NCBI RefSeq assembly: GCF_016808335.1
Contig: NC_053145.1
Coordinates: forward strand, 23,765,534-23,829,533
Length of the DNA stretch: 64,000 nt
Direction: 5' to 3'
Source: Panicum virgatum
Lineage: Eukaryota; Streptophyta; Magnoliopsida; Poales; Poaceae
The notes beneath the pieces are model-generated. The model was given only the letters and a program-made list of their open reading frames with translations. It was not told the origin of the DNA and searched no databases. A program made the translations under genes and the position numbers. Position 1 is the stretch's first letter; each line of letters opens with the position of its first letter. Below, piece after piece: positions 30,626-41,500 of the stretch.

Positions 30626-30688
30626 GGATATACATGAGCTGCGCCCTAAAAACGCATCTGCAGTTGTAACTTGGGTGCACGGGCCGCC

Positions 30689-33600
30689 ATGACGGTCGAC
30701 GCCGTGCTCCTCGCCGCCGTCGTGGCCTTCCTCCTCCCGCTCCGCCTCATCTCCCTCGCCCTCCGCCTGGCCTCCAAGGGCCGCGGCACCAGCGGCCGAC
30801 ACCTCCGCCGGTCCTGCGCCGCCTTAGCCGTCGCAGGCGCGCTCCTCGCCGTCATCTTCGCACTGCCGCGCGACCGGGCCGGCCAGTGCGCCGTCCCCGT
30901 CCCCGCCGTAGTCGATGGCGAGGGGCTGCGGTCGGAGGTTACGCAGCTCAAGCTCCAGCTCGCCCGGCTTGGTATGTTTAGGGATTAACTTCTGTCCTGT
31001 TGGGGCTAAACCTATTTCCACCAGAGCATGCGCTTGTTTACCTGATTTTCGATTCTTTGTATTGTGATGGAAATTTTTTTAGTCTCGGTTTACTGCTTCC
31101 TTTTGTAATCTACTTTTTTTTTCTCTTGAGAGGGTATTATACTACACTTGTGAGGTTAACTGAAGTTTAGTAGTATTTTTGTTTTTATGTAAACAATTCT
31201 CGAATTCTTCATGCAGAATCTCTATGGGATAACAATTTGAAAGCCTTTGATGAGAAGGGTGATTCTTTGGAGAAGGCAATAGATAAGAAAGGTGATCATT
31301 TAGAGGAGGAGGATGGCCGTGTTATGAGAGCAATGGGGCTTGACATCCAGTCTCTGATCGATGAGCAAGAAAACGGCAAGGTTTGCCCCATGTGTCTTGT
31401 GCCCAGGTTCCTTCATAGTTTATATTGAAGTTTTAATTCCAGCCTGGTTGGATTGCAGAATTTTTAATGCAAACATGTACATGTGTAGTTGAAATATACA
31501 GGAGCATGATCATCCTCCAAATTTCAGTGTTCATATTTGGGCCAATTATGGATGCCTAAAGTGTTATTTTATCAATTAGTTTAACTTGTTATTTGCTGTA
31601 GTCCTTAAACTATTTGTTCAATTAATGGACATAAAGTTGAATGTGGTCCTTAAACTTTTCGCTCGGTTCAGCTAATAGACCTGAACTTCAGGTCCTGAAG
31701 TTGGACCTGGTTCTTAAACTTTTCGTTCAACTAATGGACCATGAAGTTGAATCTGATCGATCTAGTTTTCTGTTGGTTCTTATCATGTCACATATCTAAA
31801 TATAACTATTCATCCTATTTATGTGCACAATTTATGTTGTAAGAAAAAAAAAGGTTCTTACACAGCATCTAATTATGTTGTCTACCTTTTTGATATGCAG
31901 ATGCAGGAATCGTTCTGCAGCTCATATTTTGGTGACAATATCAAGGCAATGGAAGATGAGGTATCTCTATCACTCAGAAAAACTTTGACTAGCTTTACAT
32001 GTTTTCAGTTTTTTTCGTACTAATATGACTAGCTAGTTTGGACTAAGAGATAAAAATTGGTTTATTCATTTTGTTACTGTTTCTTAAACGGCACTGATTG
32101 CGTTCCCATAGGCACCTAAAATATTCACATATTATCTGTGAAAACTTTGTCAGTCTGTTCATCTTGTCTATAGGATTGTAACTCTTCAGTCTTTACCCCC
32201 CCTATATGATCTTGCACAATATTAGGAATGGTGTTCTGATTTTTCTTTTATTCATTGATGCAACTTTACAAAAATCATAATGTGACAATTAGGAGGGATA
32301 ATTTTCTTATGTGTTATTTACAAAACGAGCAAATCACTTTAATTGCCTATAGTTTGTCTTGTGTCAATCAGCTTTTGTATCAATAATTTTCTTGGTTTTA
32401 GATTGCCCTGCATATCTGGCAAAGCAAATAGTATTTCAGTTGATCGGCCTTCTCCTATATAGCTTGTGTGCAATATTAGGATTCTTTTCTGAAAACATTT
32501 TATTAGTTCTTCTCATGAAATTTATGACTTTTGAAATAGGTTCGTCTCATAAAGGATGAATCAAGAAAGATGAACTCTGTTATAAACAGTGTATGGTCAT
32601 TAGCAAAAGATGCAACGGAAAAGGTTGAAGCTCTACATTGTGATATCAAGAAGGTATATGTCTATAGGTTATCTTGATCATGTGAGCAATAAGGGACCTA
32701 ACCATGCCCTTAAGCTTCCTATGAGTAACATCTGAGATCCAATTAACCCTCAGTAAACACACTGCACCTGACATACACTGGATTGATGAGACCATGCCAT
32801 GGCTACAATGTGATCATGCTTTGCTTGATTGCTTCTTCTCTTTTACATTTGACATTGGCCTTGGTATCGCTTAGGTGTACTGCCTTGCACACCTATTAAC
32901 CTTGGTATCCATGCCACTGCTTCACGCAGCGCCATATTCTAATCTTGTTTCTTCGTGCTCTGGGTATATTCTCCGTGCCATGTTCGCCATGGCGCCATGC
33001 CACATCTCAACCCCATTACTGACATGTGACACATCCTAATAGCAGCACAGCATGCTGGTGGGGGCAGCAATTGCCAGCCTCAACAACCACAACGGGCCAG
33101 CAAGCAGGGCCCAAAAGAAAGATTAGTAAAATGATGAGCGGAAAGATACTGTTGATAAATAGAAGGAACAAAGAGTTTTGGGTATTTTAGGCATTACTAT
33201 AAGTTGTTGTCAGCAGTGATGTATCTATTGTCCTATTCTCCATTGGAATGCAAGCAATTAGGTAGATTGGAGGCAGACTACCCATTGCACACATTTGCAT
33301 TGATGCACATCTAGGCTTCTTTTCCTATCCCGGATCAATACGAGCCTTAAAAACTTGTTAAGCTTAAACTGAGACAAATAAAGCAAGTCTGACATTATAA
33401 TTGTTATGCTCGTATAGTGAGAATGTTGAACTTATTTCCTTTATGTTCATACAGACCACTTTAGAAGCTTCGTTTCTTTTTACTTAAAAACAATTTAAGG
33501 TTCATGTCAACATAAATGTGTATGCTCGTACCAGTCTGTAGTTGTAGTCATGGTTTCCTTGGTACTTTGAGCTTTGTTTCGCTACTTTGGTGGGCAATTT

Positions 33601-36508
33601 CATTTGTCAAGTGCAGTAAATATGATTGTAGTTGTAGGTTCTTGTACTTTTAGTTGGTCATCTACGTTCATACAACTGCAGAGTCAAGTTATAACTGACG
33701 AATGGGGGAGGATGAACTCTAGTATCAACAAATTATGGTTATTCGTAAGGAATACAGAGAAAAAGGTTGAAGGCCTATGTTCAGATATAAAAAAGGTATG
33801 CTTATCTGAATTTTAATTTATTTCTTTATCCGAAATGTTTTGCGAGCCATATTAACTTTTTATAGTTTTATTGTTTTCCGCATTTGCTTTATTATATTAT
33901 TTTATTGTAGAATTTAAATTTGATTATATTGTGATTTTTGAGACTTGGTGGAAGATGATGAATAGGGGATAAGGAGGTGATAAGGAAGAACAGAGGGTTA
34001 AGAGTATTTGGTGCATTATTTAAAACTGGTATCAGCAGTGATAAATGAACGTTGAACCCCATGACCCTAACCCCACCCCAAAAATATATTCTCAAGTGGA
34101 TGCAAGCAATTAACTAGGTTTAAGGTGGCAGATAATTGATGGAACACCTTTGCAATGGCTAATTACAAATACCCTTTTGCTATCCAGAAGCAATACAGCA
34201 AATTTTTCATGAAAGTGTTTCAGGGTAAAATTAGATTGGTAAAGGTAACAGTATTTATCTACTGTAGAAAGGAACTCGCTTGGCATGGACACGTGTCGAA
34301 AAGGGTAGGAATTGCTTTGCACATGTTGTACCTCAAGGCTCACTAGCCTGTAGAAGTCATTAAAACCTGATGAAAATTATTATCTTCACAACACTTTCCT
34401 TCAAAATTCCATATGCAAGAACTGAAACTTAACGCAAAGCTTACGTTTTTAATGAACTGTTGTATAGCGTTGAAAATGTTAATCTTATTTCCAGCATGTT
34501 CATCCACATCACTTTAGAAAAGTGATCATTGCATAGGGTTTTTGAGCATTCATTTATTCTCTTTACCTCTGTTGCACGGATACACCAAGAGGGTGGTGTA
34601 TCCGATACGGATACGCCCTAGATACGCCTCGGATACGTTCCAGGCCGTATCCTAAAATTCTGGATACGTATTGGTATGGATACGTGTATCCGATACGTGG
34701 TCTAAACCACCAGAGGGAAGCAGAGGAGGAGCGATGGCCATTGCTGTGGAGTGCGAAGGGGAGGCAGAGAAGCGGCGGCGGCTGCTGCTGCGGATAGGAG
34801 GTAGAGGAGGAGCGGCGGCCGTTGCTGTGGAGGGGATGGGGACGCAGAAGAGGGGCCGCGACCGGAGGCAGAGGTCTCTCCCTCACGCCCTTCCCTCTCG
34901 TGCCGCCCCTCTGGATCCGCGGCGATTGGGCCCGTGCCGGGGGGCCCGCGTCGAGACGGCGGCCGGGGGGGCCGTCGCTCGTGTTTCGCTAGGCAGAGGA
35001 GGCAGGGCTGGCGGCAGCGGAGGAGGAAGAGGAGGCAGGGGCGGGCGGGCGGAGGAGGAAGAGGAGGCAGGGGCGGGCGGGCGGGCGGAGGAAGGAGGCA
35101 GGGGAGATGGTCGAAGGAGGAAGAAGAGGAGGCAGGGCTGGCGGCAGCGGAGGAGGAAGAGGAGGCAGGGGCGGGCGGGCTGAGGAGGAAGAGGAGGCAT
35201 GGGCGGGCGGGCAGAGGAAGGAGGCAGGGGAGACGGTCGAAGGAGGAAGAAGGACTGAAGGAGAGTAGATCCGATCGGGGTGAGTGGATAAGGGGAAGCT
35301 GGGAGGTGGGCTGGGCTGTTTTAGTGGGCTTTTGTCCAAAGTTAGGCCCATTGGCTGCTTATTTTTCTTTTTCTTTTAGAGATATATATCTGATTACGTG
35401 ATATTTTATATATAATTATTAATTATTCTAGCCGTATCCCCGTATCGGTGTTTTTTGAGAAAGTGCGTATCCGCGTATCCGATACGTATCGTATCCGATA
35501 CCCGTATCCGTATCCGTGTAACATAGCTCTTTACTTAGAAACAATGGAAAGTTCACGTGGACATAAGGTTGCCTCATAGGTTTCTAGGCAATTTGAACTT
35601 TGTTTGGCCATTTTCATGGGCTGTTTGGTCATTTCAGCAAATAAACTAAATATGGTTGTAGCTAGCTATAGGTTCTTTTGTTTCAAGTTGGTCATCTCAG
35701 GGTCGTACAACTGTAGGTTCAAATTGTTACTGAGTGGGGGAAGACGAAATTCAATAGAATGTGGTCATTTGCAAAGGATACAGAGAAAAAGGTTGAAGAT
35801 CTATATTCAGATATAAAAAAGGTATATTTTTTGGAACACCATTTGTTTTCTGTCCTTAATATTTGGCAAGCCATATGTTTTTTAATACTTTTTTCTCACA
35901 TTATGTTTATTGGAAAATTTGAAATCTGATTGTATTGTAAGGCTTGGTTCGAAAAGAGAATCTTATTGAACCATAGTACTTCGATCCACATTCTTTGTTA
36001 ATAAATAAGTAGAGATGCAATTTTAAGATTTGTATTGACAGTCTTACATTTTTCAGTTTGCATCTTTTTTTTTCTGTTTGCAAAAAGAAAAAAACATAGA
36101 ATCCCATCGTCAGATGTTAGGAACATTGGAACCATATTATTTTGATAGTGATGCAAGCATATGCTGCAGTTGCATGTTGTTAATGTAGACAAGTAGCAAA
36201 CAAACTGTTTGATGGGGAGGTTGGGTTTGGTAGACAACCACCATTGTGTGTACCAGAATGCCTCAGATGCGAATATAGTTCTTGGGGATACTGCCGGAGC
36301 AGGATAAATAGTTCGGACTTGTAATTCTGTAATAGTACACCAAAATGAATTTTCTATTTGAAAGATGGCGACTGGAGAATAAAACTTAAATCATTCCTGG
36401 GCATGATCCCCCGTAGTTGTAGTCAAAGAAGTTTGGGAATGTCTTAGCACCGTTGGCAGTTTGGGACTAACAACTCATTTGCAGGGCTTCAAGCGGACGA
36501 AGAAGTAA
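30689..36508 (+). CDS. Two-TM, coiled-coil protein with a triplicated 38-residue exon (287 aa)
   Basis: Exons are 30689-30971, 31217-31380, 31901-31960, 32540-32653, 33682-33795, 35717-35821 and 36485-36508, all GT-AG with consistent phases and stop TAA 36506-36508. The ATG sits in GCCGCCATGA, a good plant context. Exon 1 encodes two hydrophobic segments (AVLLAAVVAFLLPLRLISLA, about 5-25, and ALAVAGALLAVIFAL, about 48-62) with a basic stretch between. The rest is hydrophilic and heptad-rich. Exons 4, 5 and 6 encode one repeat three times (VNSVWSLAKDATEKVEALHCDIKK-type; 38, 38 and 35 residues), and the last is three codons shorter. The C-terminus is basic (GFKRTKK). It looks like a membrane-anchored coiled-coil protein of a plant-specific uncharacterised family; function unknown. 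An Au SINE abuts the 5' end and a TE sits in intron 5. Confidence 0.82.
34567..35526. mobile_element. TIR element (960 bp) in intron 5, with 8-bp target duplication
   Basis: The ends CTCTGTTGCACGGATAC and GTATCCGTGTAACATAG are inverted repeats matching at 15 of 17 positions. They are flanked by CTCTTTAC at 34559-34566 and 35527-35534. Both subterminal regions are crowded with GGATACG / CGTATCC hexamer-type repeats. The centre (about 34727-35290) is GC- and purine-rich and includes a tandem repeat. An 8-bp duplication suggests hAT; the termini are not the usual CAGGG type. Open frames in the centre (34671-35401) are low-complexity and not supported as genes. Confidence 0.78.
35000..35260. repeat. 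130-bp purine-rich tandem repeat, two copies
   Basis: GGCAGGGCTGGCGGCAGCGG recurs at 35001 and 35131, and GGAGGCAGGGGAGA..GGTCGAAGG recurs near 35093 and 35218, giving a period of about 130 bp. Within each copy are shorter GAGGAGGAAGAGGAGGC units. It is the payload of the intron-5 TIR element. Confidence 0.75.
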
Positions 36509-37521
36509 GTGCCATGCGAACCTGATGTTTCACCACCAAGGCAGAAGGCGTTACGCCACTCGATTGCTTTTTCTAGGAACTTTTTGTACATATATACAGT
36601 ATCTTCGTATTTGTAGGTCAATAGGTCAATACATTTTATAGGTCAACTTGATAGTACAAGATGGTTGTCCTTAGGGACGTCATCATGTGTTGCTTTCTGC
36701 CTCCGTGCCAGCATGAGAGGCTGCGGCAATATATTAGCAATTTAGCATAGCGCTATAGCACTGTAATAATACAGATAACATTCGGGTGGCTTTCTGAGCA
36801 CCATTTCCATGGACGCCTATACGTCTGCGTCGCTTGGAGCTGCTGTGTGCAGTTGCTGTCGGTGTGACTCGCTGCACATCTCCTCCCCCAGTTATGGTTT
36901 GGGAACCCCCAATCTTTTTTCTCAGTCCTAACTTAGGATTCTTAGGACTCCTAAGAATCCTGTTGGAGCTATATCCCCCAAGATCACACGCATCGACGAT
37001 ACTGGCAAGCAAGACTGCAAGAGTCTCCCTGCTCGCGTACGTCACGGGCGGCGACATGTCGCGCGCACCGGAACCGAAGTCCGAAGCAATGAGCACATGG
37101 TGTCGCCACCCTTGGACTCGGCCGCTCTGCCCGTGGACCGGAGCGTCGAGACGGGTGACGACTGTGGCCACGTGTCAGCAGCGCGCCACTTGTGCCAGGC
37201 GGCAAGGCGGCGTAACGGCGGCTCTTTGGGCTCTAGCTCTGTCACCGCTAGCCAACCACTTCTTGTTCTGTCACTAGAGGCCACGGTACACGTAGGCCGG
37301 CTGTAGGGTGGTTCATAACACCAGTGTCTCGTGGCCCTTGTGGTTGGATGATCACTAATACGCCTGATCGATGTGTCAGCATCATCGAGTGGTTCACGAA
37401 ACCACGCACCGTATGATGCACTTCTCTAAAAGGTAGTAATAAAGTGGATATTCTCAAGGATCATACGCAAAGAAATCGACCTCATGTACACGGTTAACAA
37501 GCTCTGCATTTTCCAGCGCGG
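36509..37521. other. 3' flank of the coiled-coil gene, no further gene recognised
   Basis: The 3' UTR of the preceding gene probably occupies the first ~150-250 nt. GC-rich frames at 36734-37457 exist on both strands but mirror each other and match nothing I recognise. Confidence 0.4.
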
Positions 37522-37529
37522 ATTCTGAC

Positions 37530-37712
37530 CAATGTTTTAAATAGCCGGCTAAGGCATTTAGCGATCTATGTCTAAAAACAGGCTATAGCCGGCTATAACG
37601 GACTATAGCGGCAGCTGAGAGCTAAATTGTACATGAAAAATCTTACCTAAATCTCTCTCAAACAGCTTTAGCGAAAGATAGCGGAAGTTATAGCCGGAGA
37701 TTTAAAACCTTG
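37530..37712. mobile_element. hAT-type MITE (183 bp)
   Basis: Ends CAATGTTTTAAATAGCC and the inverse GGAGATTTAAAACCTTG pair, with AGCCGGCTATA-type repeats inside. The flanking octamers ATTCTGAC (37522-37529) and ATTCTGAG (37713-37720) agree at 7 of 8 positions, an 8-bp target duplication typical of hAT. No ORF. Confidence 0.78.
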
Positions 37713-37720
37713 ATTCTGAG

Positions 37721-38155
37721 ACATCACTTGAGCATATCTGAAAACACACGAGGAATCGATGTACTCCCTCCATATTGTAAAATTAAAGTATCAGTCGGTC
37801 TCTTTAAAAGTTTGCTGTCTACTATGCACGTAAAATTAAAGTAGGATATATCTTGCAATCTTTTACTTGATAATAAATATTTGAGACCCATTTCAAGTGA
37901 ATCTGCTTTTGAATTGGCACAAAATGAACCATGTGGAACCGTCATAAATTTGGATTTGGTACCGTATAAATATTAGCTATGTTTTTCCATAATAAACTTT
38001 GGTTAAATTTAGAATAGTTGGGACAAATAAATGCAGAAATAGTGCTCATATTTGGATTTAGGGACAGGCAGAGTACAGCATTGACTCGACTGGCACAACT
38101 ACGACCACGACTGGAGTCCTACTACTAAGTATAGGACACTACAAATTAGTAATTA
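37721..38155. other. Distal promoter side of NAAT, Stowaway-like fragment
   Basis: At about 37761 the sequence TACTCCCTCCATATTGTAAA resembles the end of a CTCCCTCC Stowaway-type MITE; the other terminus was not found. The remainder to 38155 shows nothing recognisable. Confidence 0.4.
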
Positions 38156-38194
38156 TTAATCCGCTGGGATGATGCAAACCAGGATTGCATGGAT

Positions 38195-38203
38195 CATGCA
38201 TGC
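38195..38203. promoter_or_regulatory. Overlapping CATGC motifs upstream of NAAT
   Basis: The sequence CATGCATGC gives two overlapping CATGC cores about 210 bp upstream of the TATA box. CATGC is the core bound by the iron-deficiency factor IDEF1 and is also an RY element for B3 factors. For an iron-uptake gene this is suggestive, but a 9-bp motif is weak evidence. Confidence 0.3.
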
Positions 38204-38409
38204 GGCGTGCACTGGACTAGAGTACCCCACGGCATCGGCGTGCCAGTCTGTACCAGTAGGTAGGCACGCAACTCGTGCCACGGACTCGATGCCAAAAGAA
38301 GCAGAGCCGGGCGCGGTGCCGGGGACGGCGCCGGGTAGGACGGCGCGCGCGCGCGATTGGTGCCGCTCTCCCGTGGCCGTCAAGGGAACCCGGCCAGCCG
38401 GCGGTCGCC

Positions 38410-38417
38410 TATTTAAG
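38410..38417 (+). promoter_or_regulatory. TATA box of the NAAT gene
   Basis: CGCCTATTTAAGGGC lies 109 bp upstream of the ATG at 38519 in GC-rich surroundings, a normal distance for a short 5' UTR starting near 38440. Confidence 0.6.
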
Positions 38418-38518
38418 GGCACGCTGGCCGGGGACCAAGCTGCCAAGCACCCAATCCACCCTCCCAGTCCAGACTCCAGAGCAGCAAGCGGTAAACAAAC
38501 CACCACCTCGGTCTGCCC

Positions 38519-41500
38519 ATGGCGACGACCCACCACCAGGACGGCATCAACGGCAACGGCCACGCGGCGGCGGAGTGGCGGTTCGCGCGGCCGGCGAAGG
38601 AGGGCGCGCTAGCGGCGGCGGGGGACACGATGAGCATCCGCGCGGTGCGGTTCAGGATCAGCGCGAGCGTGGACGCGCGCGACCCGCGGCCCGTGCTGCC
38701 GCTGGCGCACGGGGACCCCTCCGTGCTCCCGGCCTTCCGCACCGCCGCCGAGGCCGAGGAAGCCGTCGCCGCCGCGCTCCGGACGGGCAAGCTCAACTGC
38801 TACCCCGCCGGCGTCGGCCTGCCCGACGCACGCCGGTACGTACGCTACGCGTCCACCCCATGCGCTTTTCAGTGTCACGACTGTCCAGACCCCAACTGAT
38901 GTGCCCGTCTGTGTATGCTTCGGGTAGCTTTTCAGTGCACCGGTCATGCGTCATGTTTTGGAAACCTCAATACCTGCCAAGTAAGAGCAAGTATTATGGT
39001 CGCCGTTTCGCCTGCCTCGTCAGCGTAGAGGCTGAGGTGGAGGAGAGAGGGAGAGAAAGATTCTGTCAGTGGGCGTCTCGCGGACCGCCGACGAAACACG
39101 GGCGTATGCACAGTTGCGGGGCCGCCGCCACTGGTTTCTTGAGTCCGATTGGCTCTTCGTTGCTGCTGAGCGGCGCGGAATTTTTTATTTTCAGCATATA
39201 ATTTTTTTATTTTCGTAATTTTTGCGTAGTTAAATATTTGGTACACATTTGTGTAAAGCTGACATGCATAATTTTGTTGTTTCACAAAATAATGCAATTT
39301 CTATACACAAAATCATGTTGCGCGGTTTGGTTCCGATTTTTTACATATATTTTGATCATACAAACTTTTTCATGTTTATAAATTCATATTATTTAAATTT
39401 GCATCTATATTTTGGAAATATTTTTTCTAAATATTTTGGTTCCCCAAGTGCGGTGCTCACCGTGTATGGTGCAAGTAGCCTGTGGGGGAACCACGCCGGT
39501 CGTTGTGCAGAAATGGGGATCCCAGCTCAGCGCAACAATCGAAAAATAAAGCTCCTGAGCGGTGAGCGCAAGCTGCCTGTGAAGCCGGGAAGGAAATGCA
39601 GATTGGTAGGTACGGAGCCAATGATTGGTGCGGAAACCGAAAATGAAAATAAAACCTTTGGTCCGTCGGGCCTGGTTCGAAATCGACCGTAGCGAAGCTA
39701 ACAAACGGGCGACCCTAAATCAGCTTTGCCCGGATAGGGTCTAAAATACTACTGAAACTTTTATAACCATTAGACTACATATTTTTTTTCAAATCAGCAC
39801 AAACCTTTCTGCATATCAGCGCAAATCTTTGAAGATGTTTCTTATAAATGAGGGAACGAAAGGCGACGCTTTCTGTCCAGTTTTTACAACGGGCGGACAA
39901 GTGGAGATTATGATGATAGTGACGCGTCTTAATTCCTTCTTACTCCCTCCTTCCCTGTTTATAAGGCATACACGTATATCAAGATTCAAACCTTGTCATC
40001 TTTGATCAATAATTTGACTATTAAATTTTTATTTTTATAATGCAAATTTCATATGATTGGATTCATAATCAAATATATTTTACAATGATTATAAGTTTAT
40101 AATCAAAAGTGATATAATATATGATAAATAAATGGTCAAAGTGTTGTTTAGAAGACCGTGTCATATTCCACCATGCCTTATAAACGGGGAAGGAGGGAGT
40201 AGCACTTTGGAAACGTCCTGATGATGGGTTGCTCAGGGATGAAATGTCAATGTTTCTCGTATTAATTACTAGAGTTTTCTTTTGAATATGTTTTGATTTT
40301 TTTATACTTTGCGCCCTCACTACTACAAAACAGGCCTTTGTTCCTGGCCATTTGTCCCGGCAGCCTTTGGGCCCGGGACAATAGGTGGCTTTTGTCCCGG
40401 GTCCAACGGCTAGCCGGGCCAGCGGGGGGACGGGGGCCTTTTGTCCCGGTTGGAGACACCAACCGGGACAAAATGGGAGCCTTTTGTCCCGGTTGGTGGT
40501 TCCAACCGGGACAAAAGGCCCGCGTAGACTTTTGTCCCGGTTGGAACCACCAACCGGGACAAAAGTCCCCCCTTTTGTCTCGGTTGGTGCCTCCAACCGG
40601 GACAAAAGGCCTTGCGCCCCTTATCCCCTTCCCTCTCCCCCCGCCCGAGCCATTCAGCTCACTTGTTTTCTTGCTGTTCTTGGCTCGGGATAGAGGAGTT
40701 CTTGCTCATTTCTTCACCACATTTGTGAAGATCTTTGATTCCCCGTCCATCCATCTGCTCTAAAGGTTTGGGGCTTGTTTTTCTCTTCTTCCTTGGCTTG
40801 TATAGCTCATTTCATACTTTAGAAATAGAGAAAATGTGTAGCTAGCTCATTTCTTGGACATTTAGCTAGCTAGATTGCATATGTAGGTGTAATTTTCTTT
40901 TAGATTTAGATGAGTATATGGATAGTAGAAATTTTTAGAATGAGTGTAGATACTTCATGTGATGTACTTGTATATATGACCATATTGTGGATAGTTGATT
41001 TTTTTATTCGTGAATGAATTAATGAAATGAGTATATTATAGAATTTTTTGTATTATGAATGGATTATTTTGACACTCTAGTGATGTATTTAATCAGGCTC
41101 ACATTGAAACCATCTAGAAGCTAAAAAAATCTTTATTTCGAAACAAGTATACGTCGTTAATATCCATCCAACGGTGATGGCACTACCTTTCAGGGATACA
41201 CGATGCGCTATAAGGACGTCGCAAATCGGTTGGTCGCATCACCAGCACTTCCGATTGATAAGAAGACAGCATTTGACGCAGTCAGCATGCCGTTGTTGTA
41301 CTGAGAGCATATGAACGAGCATGCTGCCTGTGCCAAGTGCTGTGCCTATTAATCGTAAATGTTGGTGCTGCGACTAGCCGATTGGTGACATCTCTTGATT
41401 CTGTAAGTCTCTATGGTCGCCTTGTGGGTTCTGTAAGTATTTTACTCTCCTTACGTATTGTTTTGCATGATCTCAACATACTGATCTCTTGATTTATTCG

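Noticed and set aside
30671..30688. Upstream start at 30671 for the coiled-coil gene
   Set aside because: The codon there is TTG; the ATG at 30689 has a good context and directly precedes the first hydrophobic segment.
34671..35401. Gly/Arg-rich frames in intron 5 of the coiled-coil gene
   Set aside because: They are translations of a purine-rich tandem repeat inside a TIR element.
38275..39201. 308-codon plus-strand frame overlapping NAAT exon 1
   Set aside because: It is a shadow of GC-rich exon 1 in another register, Arg/Pro/Ala-rich, without a domain; the 38519 frame splices into a conserved enzyme.
40335..40615. CRISPR-like array of 20-nt inverted repeats
   Set aside because: Units are alternating inverted copies at a CACTA terminus in plant nuclear DNA; these are subterminal transposase-binding repeats.
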